Source of the DNA: Cladopsammia gracilis
Taxonomy: Eukaryota > Cnidaria > Anthozoa > Scleractinia > Dendrophylliidae
NCBI GenBank assembly: GCA_022457155.1
Contig: JAJGOT010000600.1
Coordinates: 244,501-308,500 of the forward strand
Direction: 5' to 3'
Length of the DNA: 64,000 nt
Below the pieces are notes generated by a model. The model ran no database searches and was not told the origin of the DNA. It saw nothing but the letters and a program-made list of their open reading frames with translations. How positions within the stretch are numbered: position 1 is the first letter of the stretch; the number at the start of each line of letters is the position of its first letter. This document shows positions 43,412 to 54,400 of this stretch, one piece after another. The translations under genes were made by a program, and so were the position numbers.

Positions 43412-43995
43412 CTTTTAATCTTTAATCTTTAATCATTGTTTATACACGGTAAAAATCATCAGGTACAATAAATTCCTATACAATGACTAACATACTAAAA
43501 CCTTAGAATCCTAATCTTAACATTATAAATATTAACTTACAACAATATACCACGTAAAAACCTGATTTCCATGAATGCCGTGTTTAAAAATTATAATAGA
43601 GAAGGCGTTTAAATTCACTTAATGAACAAGGCTCTCTAATGTTACAGAATAAGCTGTTCCAAACGGTTGCCCCGCTGTAACTAAAACTATTTTTCATGTA
43701 GTTTGTTCTTGGAAAAGGGACAACAAGTTCAGTTGTTTGCCGAGTTCCTCAAAGAATAGTTTGATTCACTTCGCTTTATAAATTCACATGTGAGATATTC
43801 AGGTACCAGACCGTTTAAAGACCTGAAGACCATTAAGGCGTTCTGAATTTGACGTTGCGAATGCAAGTCTTTCCAGTTGAGTTTGTGAAACAAGGAATAA
43901 ACATCTACGTCATAGTTTGACGAAGTTATTACTCGTGCAGCACGGTTTTGTAGTTTTTGCAGCTTGTTCAAATTATTCAGTTTCTTTTTCAAAAT
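43412..43995 (-). pseudogene. 3' fragment of a CR1/L2-like LINE
   Basis: Minus-strand frame 43992-43729 reads LNKLQKLQNRAARVITSSNY, LFHKLNWKDLHSQRQIQNAL and FRSLNGLVPEYL, the thumb and C-terminal region of a non-LTR reverse transcriptase. The 3' end has a GATTAAA repeat (43414-43437), as CR1-type elements have short 3' repeats. It begins one or two bases after the stop codon of SLC46 copy A, so the gene's 3' UTR runs into antisense LINE. AATAAA on the + strand at 43468 could serve the gene. Confidence 0.7.
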
Positions 43996-44229
43996 AAAAA
44001 AAGAACGTTAATTAATATAATACCGGTTAAAATATTATTACTATATTCTTTTACCATGACGCGATGTTCAATCAGAGCGAAAGTAACCACATTTGGCAAA
44101 TCACTTCAACGATAATCCAGTGATCAGAACTGATCACTGAACTGATCAATTTTTTGCTTTCTTATATGTTATTTTACTCGAAGAAATTATCTTCACAAGC
44201 TACACTTAAATTCGAGTTAAAATAAAGTT

Positions 44230-44289
44230 TATGTATGTATGTATGTATGTATGTATGTATGTATGTATGTATGTATGTATGTATGTATA
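44230..44289. repeat. (ATGT)n microsatellite
   Basis: About 15 units of ATGT, uninterrupted. Confidence 0.95.
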
Positions 44290-45642
44290 GTCATGTTTAG
44301 TGGTAGAAACAACACCTTCGCTCTGATTGGCTGAACGACAAACTATTTTTTTATTTGCAATTTGTAGAAAACACGTAACTGACCAATGGAAATATCTAAA
44401 AGTGGAAACAATGGGGGGGGGGGGGGGGAGGGAGGGGAGGGTGGGGGCGTGTCTTGCCGTTCAACAATAAGAAGGATACGACTGGAAACATATGAAATAT
44501 ATAATCATTATTCACTTCATTTAACAGGCATGAAAATGGCTTTTACTTTCCCGATTTCACAGTGCGTTTTATCGTGCTCTTAGCCTTTTCACTTTATTCC
44601 CTAGGGTTTTACTATCCTTTACTCTTTATTCCCTAGGGTTTAACCATCCTTTTTTATGGGAGGGTCGCGTACTAGTTGTTTGGCTGTCTCGTTAAACCTT
44701 CGAGGTTGGTTATTATGACTTATGCAAAATTTGCCTCCCATATCTTGATTGGTATAAGTCATTCAGTGTTTTTTGCATGAATGCGAATTTATTACTGTCG
44801 AAGGTGTATCAAGAATCACTCTATAATCATTACAATGTTAAGCATTTTATGCATATTGAACTTTTAGCTGGCAATTAAATATACTAATAATATATAAATT
44901 ATATAAGTATAACTGCCTTTGAGGAGGAATTAATTGTAGGCGTTTTTCGGGCGTTAAAAGCCATTCCATTACAAGATGCATTTATCAATATTATTAAGGA
45001 AAATAATTTTTCACTGTGAAAATTCCCGGGCGCTCATTGGCCGAGAACTATTGTTTATTAAAGAAATAAAAAACGCACGAGAGAAGTGCACAGAAGCACG
45101 AGCCGAAGGCAAGTGCTTCTCGCACTTCTCGAGGAACAAGTTTTTTATTTCTTTTATAAAACAAAGGGACAAGAATTCGCGCGTACTTTTTCGAGTTTAA
45201 TGAACTCGGTTTGACCAATCATAGCACGCGCATTTCCTTGAGTATTTCATAAAACAGTACAAACAATGATATGACGTCATTGATCCTGGTACCCGTGTCT
45301 TGCATGCGGGAAAAATTTGGATTTTGGCTTCAAGATGAATTTAGCCGGTTTAGTTTGCAGGATATAAGCAGCGTTTTCTGTCTATTTTAGCCTTTTGTAA
45401 TCAGTGATTTTATTCGCCGTTAGAAAAAAATCTACGCTAGGGAAAGCTTAAACTTTTGGAGCAGAAACAGTTGCGTAATAACTCACTATGCTCGTAATTA
45501 ATCATGCTATGATGTTAAACCGTTGTATATCATGGGAAACTAAAATGGCGAACTAAAATGGCGAACTAAAATCTATTTGTAGGTCTGAAAATTAATGTGT
45601 ACACACGGGTAACCTAAGAACCCAGTGTGAGAAACCATATTT
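44290..45642. other. Intergenic between copies A and B, no gene recognised
   Basis: Contains a G-run (44414-44428), a two-copy repeat CTTTATTCCCTAGGGTTT (44592 and 44624) and a hairpin at 45059-45156. Frames up to about 75 codons have no domain. Confidence 0.35.
45059..45156. repeat. Hairpin AAAGAAATAAAAAAC...GTTTTTTATTTCTTT
   Basis: Outer stem of about 15 bp and inner stem CGAGAGAAGTGC/GCACTTCTCG and GAAGCAC/GTGCTTC. Probably a MITE core. Confidence 0.65.
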
Positions 45643-45943
45643 TGGGAATGTCATTTGTGACATTTGTAATTTGAGCGTCACTATTGCGTAACAGCGGTCT
45701 TTGAGTACCAGGAATAGTATCAGGAATAAAAATACAATGAAATGCTTTCTTTTGTTTACGTGTTGTCCTACTTGTGTATGCGTGGTGATTTAGGCCATTT
45801 CATGATGCCCGCTCTCTCTATATACAGCTGTTTCGAGAAAGGTGCACGCGACAATCCTATTCAGTTCAAGTTCAGTTCAAGTTTATTATTCACACTTATC
45901 CAATTACAACACAACAATAAGGAAAAAAAAAAGAAGTAAGAAC

Positions 45944-46374
45944 CGGGGGGGGGGGGGGGTACTCCCTATAATGGGCTATACGGGGATGCTCCGCAGGAAA
46001 GGGGTACCTTTTTTAGGCTGGAGGTATATGATAGGGTAGGGATTTCACAGGTCGAAGTATATGAAAGGGTAGGGACTTCACGAAGTATAGTAAAGGTTAC
46101 GGAAAACACGAGTTGAAGTAATAAAAGTGTAGGAAAACTGCTGTTTAAGTATTATAAAAGGGCCTTCCAAACTGATTTATCAAACAGACGCACGTAAAGG
46201 CTATATGAAAAGGGTACCATTTTCAATGAAAGGTATATAAAAGGGGTACCATTTTCAATGAAAAGTATATGAAAGAGGTACCTTTTCTGTCAAAAAAGGT
46301 ATATGAAAGCGTTAGGGTTTGGACCTAGGGACGGAGCATCCCCGTACAAAACTTTGTTGAGTACCCCCCCCCGG
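45944..46374 (+). mobile_element. G-tract MITE, family A copy 3, with 8-bp target duplication
   Basis: Same structure as copies 1 and 2. Flanked by GTAAGAAC (45936-45943 and 46375-46382), a perfect 8-bp direct repeat. Confidence 0.8.
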
Positions 46375-46514
46375 GTAAGAACAGAGCTAACTATACATTG
46401 AATTAAACATAACAAAGGAAAAAGTGTGTAAAATCAGAAAACGGCAAACTGATCCTTACGGCAAGGCGATGAAGGAGTAAATAAAAGAATAAAACAAAAT
46501 TTATATAATATTTG

Positions 46515-46549
46515 CGCAATATTTCGGTTTGAAAACAAACCTTCTTCAG
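46515..46549 (-). ncRNA. Hammerhead-like core, minus strand
   Basis: Read on the minus strand: CTGAAGA, then AGGTTTG and CAAACC as stem II around TTTT, then GAAAT. The core order fits. No Penelope ORF is recognisable next to it and the outer stems are not clear. Confidence 0.3.
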
Positions 46550-47094
46550 GGGCTAACAGAAAAATGAAAAATGAAGTTAAAACTAAAAGTTCGTTACAAA
46601 TAAGAGTTTGAAATTATGAAAATAAAAACAATAGATTATTTTTGGTGCAGGAGACTAGGTGTCGTATGTCAGTGAGTTTCATCACGAAAAAAAAAAGTAA
46701 AAAGTGTGTAGCAGCCAAAGGAGCCAAGCTTTCGAGTTGGCTACTACCACAGAGCAATTACAAGTGGGTGGAGGTTATACAGAACTTTTAGAAACTAGTT
46801 AGGAAGCTCTGGCTAAATTAATCACATTGAAAAGGAAGAGTATATATGAGTTATAATAAGGTGTAAACTGAGTATCAGTATCAGAAGTGCCGACCTATAT
46901 TGGAAACATTAAGAATGCACGATCACTGCAACAAACTGTTGAGAATGACCGGATCTGGGTTTCCAGACCTAGTTGAAGAGGGCACTATTATATTCCACTT
47001 AAGGATCAGTTTGCCGTTTCTTTTGTTTCGACCTGTCATACAACAGTTATATTGCGTGACACATATACATTTCATCACTGTGTGTTACCGGAAA

Positions 47095-47191
47095 GGCTCA
47101 CTTTCTCGAACTGCTAGTTTCGGAATTGCGGAACTGACATTTCGACCGGTATGTAAACTACGTATGAAAAAACACCATTGCTACATTCAAG
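47095..47191 (+). other. Non-coding first exon of SLC46 copy B (5' UTR)
   Basis: Matches the copy A exon (GGAAAGG.TCACTT, ACACCATTG.TACA) and ends CATTCAAG before the donor GTAGGT at 47192. The 5' end is estimated from the TATA-like ACATATACAT at 47061. A 185-codon reading frame across it has no domain and is likely chance. Confidence 0.5.
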
Positions 47192-47460
47192 GTAGGTCTT
47201 TCATTTTGCTCCTTGAATGTTGTGCAAGAACACTTTATGCCAATAAGTTGCAAATGTCTTGGGAAGTGAAATTAATATCACGAAATATATATATATCCGA
47301 TCTATACAATCCCGACGTCTTTTGGTCGCACACTGACTCGGTAGTTTACTGGTGCTTTTGTTTCGATGATCTACTAAACGATTACCGCGGCGTGTTCGCA
47401 CACAGAGCGGCGACTACATTTCGACGCAGAATCTTATTTAGAGCGGTTCGCTCATAGAAG

Positions 47461-47875
47461 CCCAGTGGGGGGGGGGGGGGGGGGGGGGGGTACTCCCATA
47501 TATGAGCTATATAGGTATGTGCCGCTGTGAAGGGTATGGTTTTCAGTCAGTTTAGTCTGGGATAGGGTATAGTTATCAGAGATTTTTGGTCTAGAATAGG
47601 GTATCATTTTCCGCGAAACTGATCAATTGCGTGAAGAATTTAGTCCAGACAAGGTTTACTGGCAATCGGTACGGCGGGCAGTACTGCATGTTTACTGACC
47701 CCTGTTAACTATAACTGTGATAGTAAACGAGTTTGGAATAGGTCTAGGATAGGGTAAGGTTTTTCGGTGTTTAGTCTAGAATAGGGTTGCAAAATGGTCT
47801 TGTATAGGTTAATCGTCTCAGAGTCCCAGCGGCACACCCCCGCGCAAAAATTTGCAGAGTACCCCCCCCCCCGGG
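47461..47875 (+). mobile_element. G-tract MITE, family B copy 1, with 8-bp target duplication
   Basis: CCCAGTGGGG...GGTACTCCCATATATGAGC to GCAGAGTACCCC...CCCGGG, flanked by CATAGAAG (47453-47460 and 47876-47883). Internal words TAGTCTAGAATAGGGT are repeated. The inverted relative is at 53669-54119. In the 5' UTR intron of copy B. Confidence 0.8.
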
Positions 47876-48355
47876 CATAGAAGCCTTTGATTTGAGTCTG
47901 ATGCGTTTTGGCAAACAAACCACAAACCATGCAAGTTTCAAGAAATAAGTCACTCGGAGCCCAAAGTTTTGACGCGCTACTTTCGGGAGGCTCCGGCGTT
48001 ACTTTCAGAACGGTACAAACCGAAATCTGAAACCGATGTTCAAACAAAAAGGAAGAAATTTCATCATGCACATATATATACTTAATTTGATAAAGCAGTT
48101 TAACTAAAATGGCAGCAAAAGCTGATGTGGACCTGCTATTGATACAATAACTAATTAGATCACATGTCACGAGAGACTTTCCAGAGTTAGCTTTATATAT
48201 TTCATTCGACGAGGACGTCGAAAATTAAGGTGAGGAATATGTCAAGAGAGACTTTTCCAATGTTCTTAAAACAGTTGAAAGAAAAGTTCGTTTAAAAATA
48301 TTACATAAGCCAAAGCATAGTCTAGTAAAGGTCAGTAAACAATAGTATCAAATAA

Positions 48356-49005
48356 TGTAGTCAAGCAGTAACGTGTACAAATTGTACATCTGCCTAGCTC
48401 TCGCCACGTGCGTTTTCAATAGCTTAAGTTTTATGAAAAAAATATTTTAGTTAAGTCCTTTCACTCATCGGAAAGTGTCCATACGTTTCTTTGTCCTTTG
48501 TTAGAGTTGCTTGCGGAGGCAAAGTCCTTCTGCTCTCGTAAATTTTTAATGTAGTTAGGGGAGTGCTCTAGGTTGTCACTCAACTTTGGTAACAAAGCAG
48601 AATACTACGTGTCCTAGAATTTTTAAGTAGTTCTTTTGTTCTCGTGAGCCACGAACGCGTGCTCGTAATTTCACTTGAACAATAGAGGAACTTGTACTCT
48701 GCTCTGATTGCACTATATATAGAAGTACAATTGTAAACGTCATTCGGTGAACATCAAGGTTAACATCCAGGTTACGTTCAAGGCTGCGTAGAGCCAGGTT
48801 AAGATCAAGGTTAGATCCTGAGTCAGAATAAACCTACGTTGGCTGAAGTTTTGACTGGTTTCTGTTGTCCTAAGGAGTCCTTGCTAGTAGATCCCCGTGT
48901 ACCGAGGTTGTGACGAGCCTTTTCTCCGCTGCAAGCGTGGTCGCTCAAGAGCTAAGTTTCCCCGCGTAAAGTCATTTTTACTCAAGAAGTATCGTTCAAG
49001 TTACA
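48356..49005 (+). repeat. Possible solo LTR
   Basis: Starts TGTAGTC and ends TTACA, with a TATATATAG box near 48713 and AATAAA near 48827, in the order expected for a long terminal repeat. No target duplication and no second copy in the window, so this is a suggestion only. A TTAAGATCAAGGTTA/GGTTAACATCCAGGTTA mini-repeat lies inside (48760-48815). Confidence 0.3.
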
Positions 49006-49123
49006 GTTTCCATTCCGCGCCAAAGTAGGAAAAATCTATCGTCACACACAGGTAGCCCAAGCTCAAGTGAATTCAAATGTCGTGGTAATTGTTGCGTAAT
49101 AGCGAAATTATAAGGATTTGTAT

Positions 49124-49454
49124 GGGGAAAATTCACTTTGAATTTGAGCGTAAAATTAGGAACGATATTTGAGTGAAACTGGCTCACCTGAACTTCTTTG
49201 TGTATTTACTTGTGTCTTGAGTGGTTTTGGGGTCGATTCGAAACGATTCCAGCGAGTTTTGGTTCAACTGTTTCTTCCTCCCTAAACTTGAGAGAGAAGG
49301 AAGAAACAGTTGAACTAAAACTCGCTGGAATCGCTTCGAATCGACCCCAAAACCACTCAAGACACAAGTAAACACACCTAGAAGTTCAGGTGAGCCAGTT
49401 TTATTCAAATATCGTTCCTATTTTTACGCTCAAATTCGATGTGAATTTTCCCGT
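49124..49454. repeat. Large near-perfect palindrome, arms about 155 bp
   Basis: Left arm 49124-49279 and right arm about 49297-49454 are inverted copies with about a dozen differences, separated by about 17 bp. Words include GTGTCTTGAGTGGTTTTGGG and GGCTCACCTGAACTTCT. Two frames in opposite directions start with the same MSQF residues because of the symmetry. In the 5' UTR intron of copy B. Confidence 0.85.
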
Positions 49455-49469
49455 ACAAAAATTCACAAA

Positions 49470-50540
49470 AACAACTTTTTCTCCGTCTAGAATAACTAGT
49501 ACGACTACTTTCCGAATAAAATACACCTGTTGCTTATCAAAAATTGCCCGAGAAACTGATTTGGGAATCAAAATTGTAAAAAAAATACGCAAACATATCT
49601 GCATAAGGCCACGCGAGTGAAGTTAGGACTATAAAATCCAAGTCTTGTTTTGTTTACACAGTAAAATCGCTTTTCGAACTGTCATGAATGAGCAAACACA
49701 TAAAAATGGACAGCACAATCTTCTTTCGAAAAATTTTATTCAAATCTCCATACGTTTTTAGTTAAAAGCAAAACGCGAACCATTTATAGCGCATCGAGGC
49801 GGAGCTGTCTTCGATGAAAGAAATAAGGAAACGACTGGATTTGAGCACGTTTTATAAACAATTCTCCAAAACTGACAAGAACACAAAGAAAACGTCAATC
49901 ACAGATTCTAGTGATATCAACATAAATTCCCATCGAAAAATGTAATTTGCTTTACCTTTAAGAAATTCTTTACATCTCCGCTTCTTCAGTTCTGAAATCC
50001 GAAGTGAGATGGAAACATCTCCCCGCATTGCTCCCGCATTGATTAAAACGGATGAAGTTCCTCTAAGCAGGATTTTATCCCTGAAAGCTCTTCTTTTTCC
50101 ACTATAGCAGCTTCTGAGTATCCCTTAATTATTACCCCTGTCTTGAGTAGCAAACCGCGAAAAAAATGCAGGGAAATAACGACTGTAATTTGAAACGGGT
50201 TTCTCCGCTCAACACAGCAAAACATCAAATTGTTTACCGAGCTGACGTGACATTTGGCCGTGTAGCCGCGCAAAAAACAAAGCCTTGCTTTGGTCTCAAA
50301 ATTGCTAAGATCCCGTATGTTGTGTGGCGTCATACGCGCATGTTTTGCGACGTCATCCGCGCCCGCGAGTTAGCTTTGCGCGACTCTCCAACCGACACAC
50401 ATATCACGGACGCGCGCCTGCGAAACATTTCTCTAGCCACGACCATGAAAATGACTGGAATAGGTTCTATGAGTATGGGGCTCCGCAGCGGGCCTTCAGC
50501 CCGCGAGAGCTCCGCTATGAAAAAGCTATATATATGAAAA
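49470..50540. repeat. Interspersed repeat, inverse of 60060-60560
   Basis: AACTGATTT.GGAATCAAAAT, CAAGTCTTGTTTTGTTTAC, AACACAAAGAAAA and CATCTCCGCTTCTTC occur here and, in reverse complement and same relative order, at 60100-60480. Family not recognised. The frames at 50043-50551 have no domain. Confidence 0.5.
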
Positions 50541-51194
50541 CATATGCATGAAAAAGCTATATGTAGGCCCTGGGAACGTCAGGTCGTAATTGCATGTCTT
50601 TTTAACTATTTTGTGTCATATAATGTCTAATAATTTTGCTCGCCCTTGGATAATAGTCAAGTATTTTGTTTTAACTATTTTCCTGCTTTCTTAAGCCATA
50701 CGTGCCTTCATACGTCATTGTGGATTTATACAATATCGAAACAAGGTTAACATTATCACTGAAAAGCTGTGAAATGAAACTCGATTTTCGCGGAGCACGT
50801 TGCGCTAACATGTACTGTGTGCCTTCACTGCTTTTTTGTTCTCTCCTTTTAAAATTGAAAAATCTAAGTTACCCTTAACTGTAACATGGCTTATTAAACT
50901 AAAGAATTCGAACGTCAGAACATCGCATGTTCAGAAACAGACCCTCGAACCAACAACTTTTGTCACTGAAAAACTATTGTCACTGAAAAGTCGGGGCAGT
51001 ACGCAGCTCTTACAAGATCTTCTCTGATTTGCTGAGAAAACAATAGAACAAACAACACATCAATGGACCCTAGCCCTGAAAACAATAGAACTGCGTGATA
51101 TCCAGGTCCAATGAAATTAGAGGTTGTTAAGAGCTGCGTGGTATCTGGAAAAGTCGCTTAAACTATAACTTTTGTTTTCGTTTTTCTTTTGCAG

Positions 51195-51422
51195 ATGCCG
51201 TCAACCAAAACCGTGATTCCGCCATGGAGAAAGTACTTAACAGTGGAGCCCTTAGTGTTTTTTTACTCCTACGGCTTTCTAATGTATTTTCCAGTAGGTG
51301 GTATATACATATATCAATGGGTCAGCGACATGAAAGGGTTTCCGTATCAAAACGTCAGTCAGGGAGGGGGATGTGGAGGTGAGGATGTGATGACAGAAGA
51401 GCTGTTGGAACTGGAACTTGAG
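51195..51422 (+). CDS. SLC46 copy B, coding exon 1
   Basis: 76 codons, donor GTGATT (weaker than GTGAGT in copy A). Encodes TM1 and GFPYQNVSQGGGCGGED. Phase 0. Confidence 0.8.
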
Positions 51423-54400
51423 GTGATTAATCTGGTTCCCAGGGCGTTTCCTTTTTTTTCCTTAAACATGTTTCAGTGCTGATATGAACAGAGCAGTAGT
51501 CTCTTACAGCCAGCGAGGGAAACTATTGGTGAAGCTGATTATACTCGGGTTATGTTATTACAGTAGCTCTAAAGTTCTTGTTTTGTTGACGTTTTCAGGT
51601 TCAAACGCTCTCCGCGAACATTTTGTTGGGTTACAATCTTTTCTCGACCATCCCCTCCCTCCTTGTGACGCCTCTGTGGGGATCCTGGACAGACAGAGGT
51701 GGTAGGCGAAAACCTGCCATGCTGGTTGCTACTTTAGGCGCATGCCTAGAGCTGACCGTGGCCTTGTTGGTGATGTATTTTGAGTGGTCTGTGTACGTCC
51801 TCTTCTTGTCCGCAGCCATTGGCGGTTTTTCGGGATCCGTAACGGTTTTGATGGCTGGAGCAAGGTCATACTTAGCTGATATTTCAAGCGAGGAGGAACG
51901 AGGTTTTCGAATGGGTGAGGCTAAAAGGACCAAGATAAAGTGCAAGCTTTCTCGATAAATTACCCGCCAGACTTTAAGGTTATTTCTGTTGTCGTCGTCT
52001 TCTCCATTGGGGTTTGAATTTGCTGAAGTTTACTTCCTTACGATAAGCCTTTGTCGTTTATATTTTTGACATGTACATTTTAATGCCGGCACTGTTTAAG
52101 GCAAAAAATGTCGGTGTTATTTAATTTCATTCAACTAATTTATTCTCGTTTTTCATGCTACCATGTTTCCACCAATAGCGTAGCTCCATCGCTCGATATA
52201 TAAACTACACACAACCCACAATTCCTTGATTCGCTCTGACGAAGGACTGGCGCTCGAAACGTCAGCTTTTTAAAGGGAACCTCCATTGTTATAACAAATT
52301 GACGTTAAATTGTTGGATTTAAATTTAAATTTTTAAAAAAACAGGTGCAAATATAATAATTTTAGTGTACGAAAAATGGATATGAAAATCGCCTATTTTC
52401 GCTTTTAAATTTCCCCCGCGCCGCCATTTTGAATATTTGTGACGTGTTACGGTTGTCTAATTGTTGTAAACAAAAGAACTTCGATTCTTAACAATAGCGG
52501 CAACCGTAACACGTCATAATAATTCAAAATGGTGGCGCGCGGGAAATTTAAAAGAGAAAATAGGCGATATTTATATCCATTTTATTTGTACACTAAAATT
52601 ATATTTGCACCTGTTCTTTTAAAAATTTAAATTTCGACTTTATTTCCAACAATTTAACGTCAATTTGTTCTGACAATGGAAGTTCCCTTTAAACCCTTAC
52701 CCCAACCTTACCCCAACCTCACCCCAACCTTACCCCAACCTTACCCCAACCTTACCCCAACGTTATTTACCCAGTTGACAAAATCAAACTTTCATGTTTC
52801 ACTCTCCCACCGACGGAGGACCAAAGTTTCTTTAGAAATTAACCCTTTTTTAAGCGATGAGGAAGTCATTGCGTTATTATCGTTGTGCCGTGGTGCCTGT
52901 CCGGCTGTCCGGATTACACCCGAGAAACATTGGGAACTAGCCTTGGAGGATAAAGTTACGTGACCACCTCGTCCCAGAGCATGCTTTGTTCCGCCATTTT
53001 GTTTTGAGCTGTTGAGAAAAGGTTTCTTTGTTTTCAAATTTTACACCGCCGTGCTTTACGATACGGGTTGTGTCGTCTTCGCCGTCTTCGTTGCCTGACT
53101 TGACGCTCATAATCCAGCAGTGCCAGTTGAATATTCAGGTTATGAAGACTGTAGATACAGTGCATATATTAAATATTCTTGCCATTCTCACCTGCATGCA
53201 GGTTAAAAGGCATAAAATTCCGAGAAAAGCGAAAGCTGTTTGTTGCGGTTCCATGTTTTCGTAAATAGCGTGATTGCATGACTCATTTTGGCGGGAGATG
53301 GAATTTTATCTTCTTCTAGGTTGGCATAACTAGTTGACTGTCCGACCCAAACATAACGAATTTTTTTTTTTGCCGGAAACAGAAATTTGAGTGAAATACA
53401 ATCTCACCAAAACCAATTTTATCCTCTAGTGCGACCCGACCCTTACTTTCGGACTTATGCAAATTGCGTGGTGAGCGAACGAAAGCAAAAATAAATCAAC
53501 TAAAACGTCACCGGCCAAAACACTGGAGCTCTTTCGATAGCCGTTCAAAAGGCTGGAAATCTTTAATCTAAACGGATACTAACGATGATTAGCCGTTCAA
53601 ACGGCTGAATATTTTTCCCAACGGATAACCCTAGCCGTTTAGACTGCCAGCTGTCCATTTTCAGTCAACCCGGGGGGGGGGGGGGGGGGGTACTCTGCAA
53701 GTGTGCCGCTGGGACTCTGAGACCCTTAATCTATACTAGACCATTTTAGCTGCATTTTGCAACCCTATTCTAGACTAAACACCAAAAAACCCTAGCTTAT
53801 CCTTGACCTATTCCAGACTCGCTATTTTCCAGAAACTCGTTCACTATCACAGTTATTAGTTACCAGAGGTCTGTAAAAAATGCCGTACTGCCCGCCGTAC
53901 CGATTTTTAAATGCCATTTGCTAGTAAACCTCGTCTAGACGAAATTCTTCACGCAAACTGATCAGTTTCGCGGAAAATGATACCCTATTCTAGACCAAAA
54001 ATCTCTGAATACTATACCCTATCCCAGACTAAACTGCCTGAAAACCATACACTTCACTGCGGCACATACCTATATAATTCATATATGGGAGTACTCTCCC
54101 CCCCCCCCCCGCCCCCCGGGGTCAATCGAAGCGGGTGAGCTAATCACGAAAACAAGCTCGGCGAGACTGGAGCGAGCGAACGAACCGAGGGGAAATTGGG
54201 GGAGAGGCGGTAGGAAAGGGACTGCAGTCTTTTCTGTAACTTTCGCGTTCGAATTCCCCGCCGAATCAACGACGGAAAATAGACAATAGAAAGCTGTCAG
54301 GAAGTTTGACGAGTATTAACAATCTTGACAATCTAGTGTGAATCGATATCTCCAGTTTCACATCATGGTTGACACAATGGCATGTAATAGTGGGAATGAA

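Larger units (their letters stand above)
45645..47250 (+). other. Upstream region of SLC46 copy B
   Basis: Duplicate of the 32743-33430 region, split by a family A MITE (45944-46374) and other DNA. The conserved blocks are 45645-45840 and 46865-47250. Confidence 0.6.
52110..52860 (+). mobile_element. Penelope-like terminal repeat interrupted by a TTAA MITE
   Basis: CCACCAATAGCGTAGCTCC, ATATATAAAC, CTTGATTCGCTCTGACGAAG, and after the MITE the tandem CTTACCCCAAC repeat and CCACCGACGGAGGACCAAAG. Same order as 26790-27020. It lies in the long intron of copy B. Confidence 0.6.

Noticed and set aside
46900..47457. 185-codon ORF over the first exon of SLC46 copy B
   Set aside because: The matching region of copy A (33090-33430) is not open in any frame, so the frame is not conserved between the duplicates.
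52694..52761. Interstitial telomere repeat
   Set aside because: The unit is CTTACCCCAAC, 11 bp, not TTAGGG/CCCTAA.
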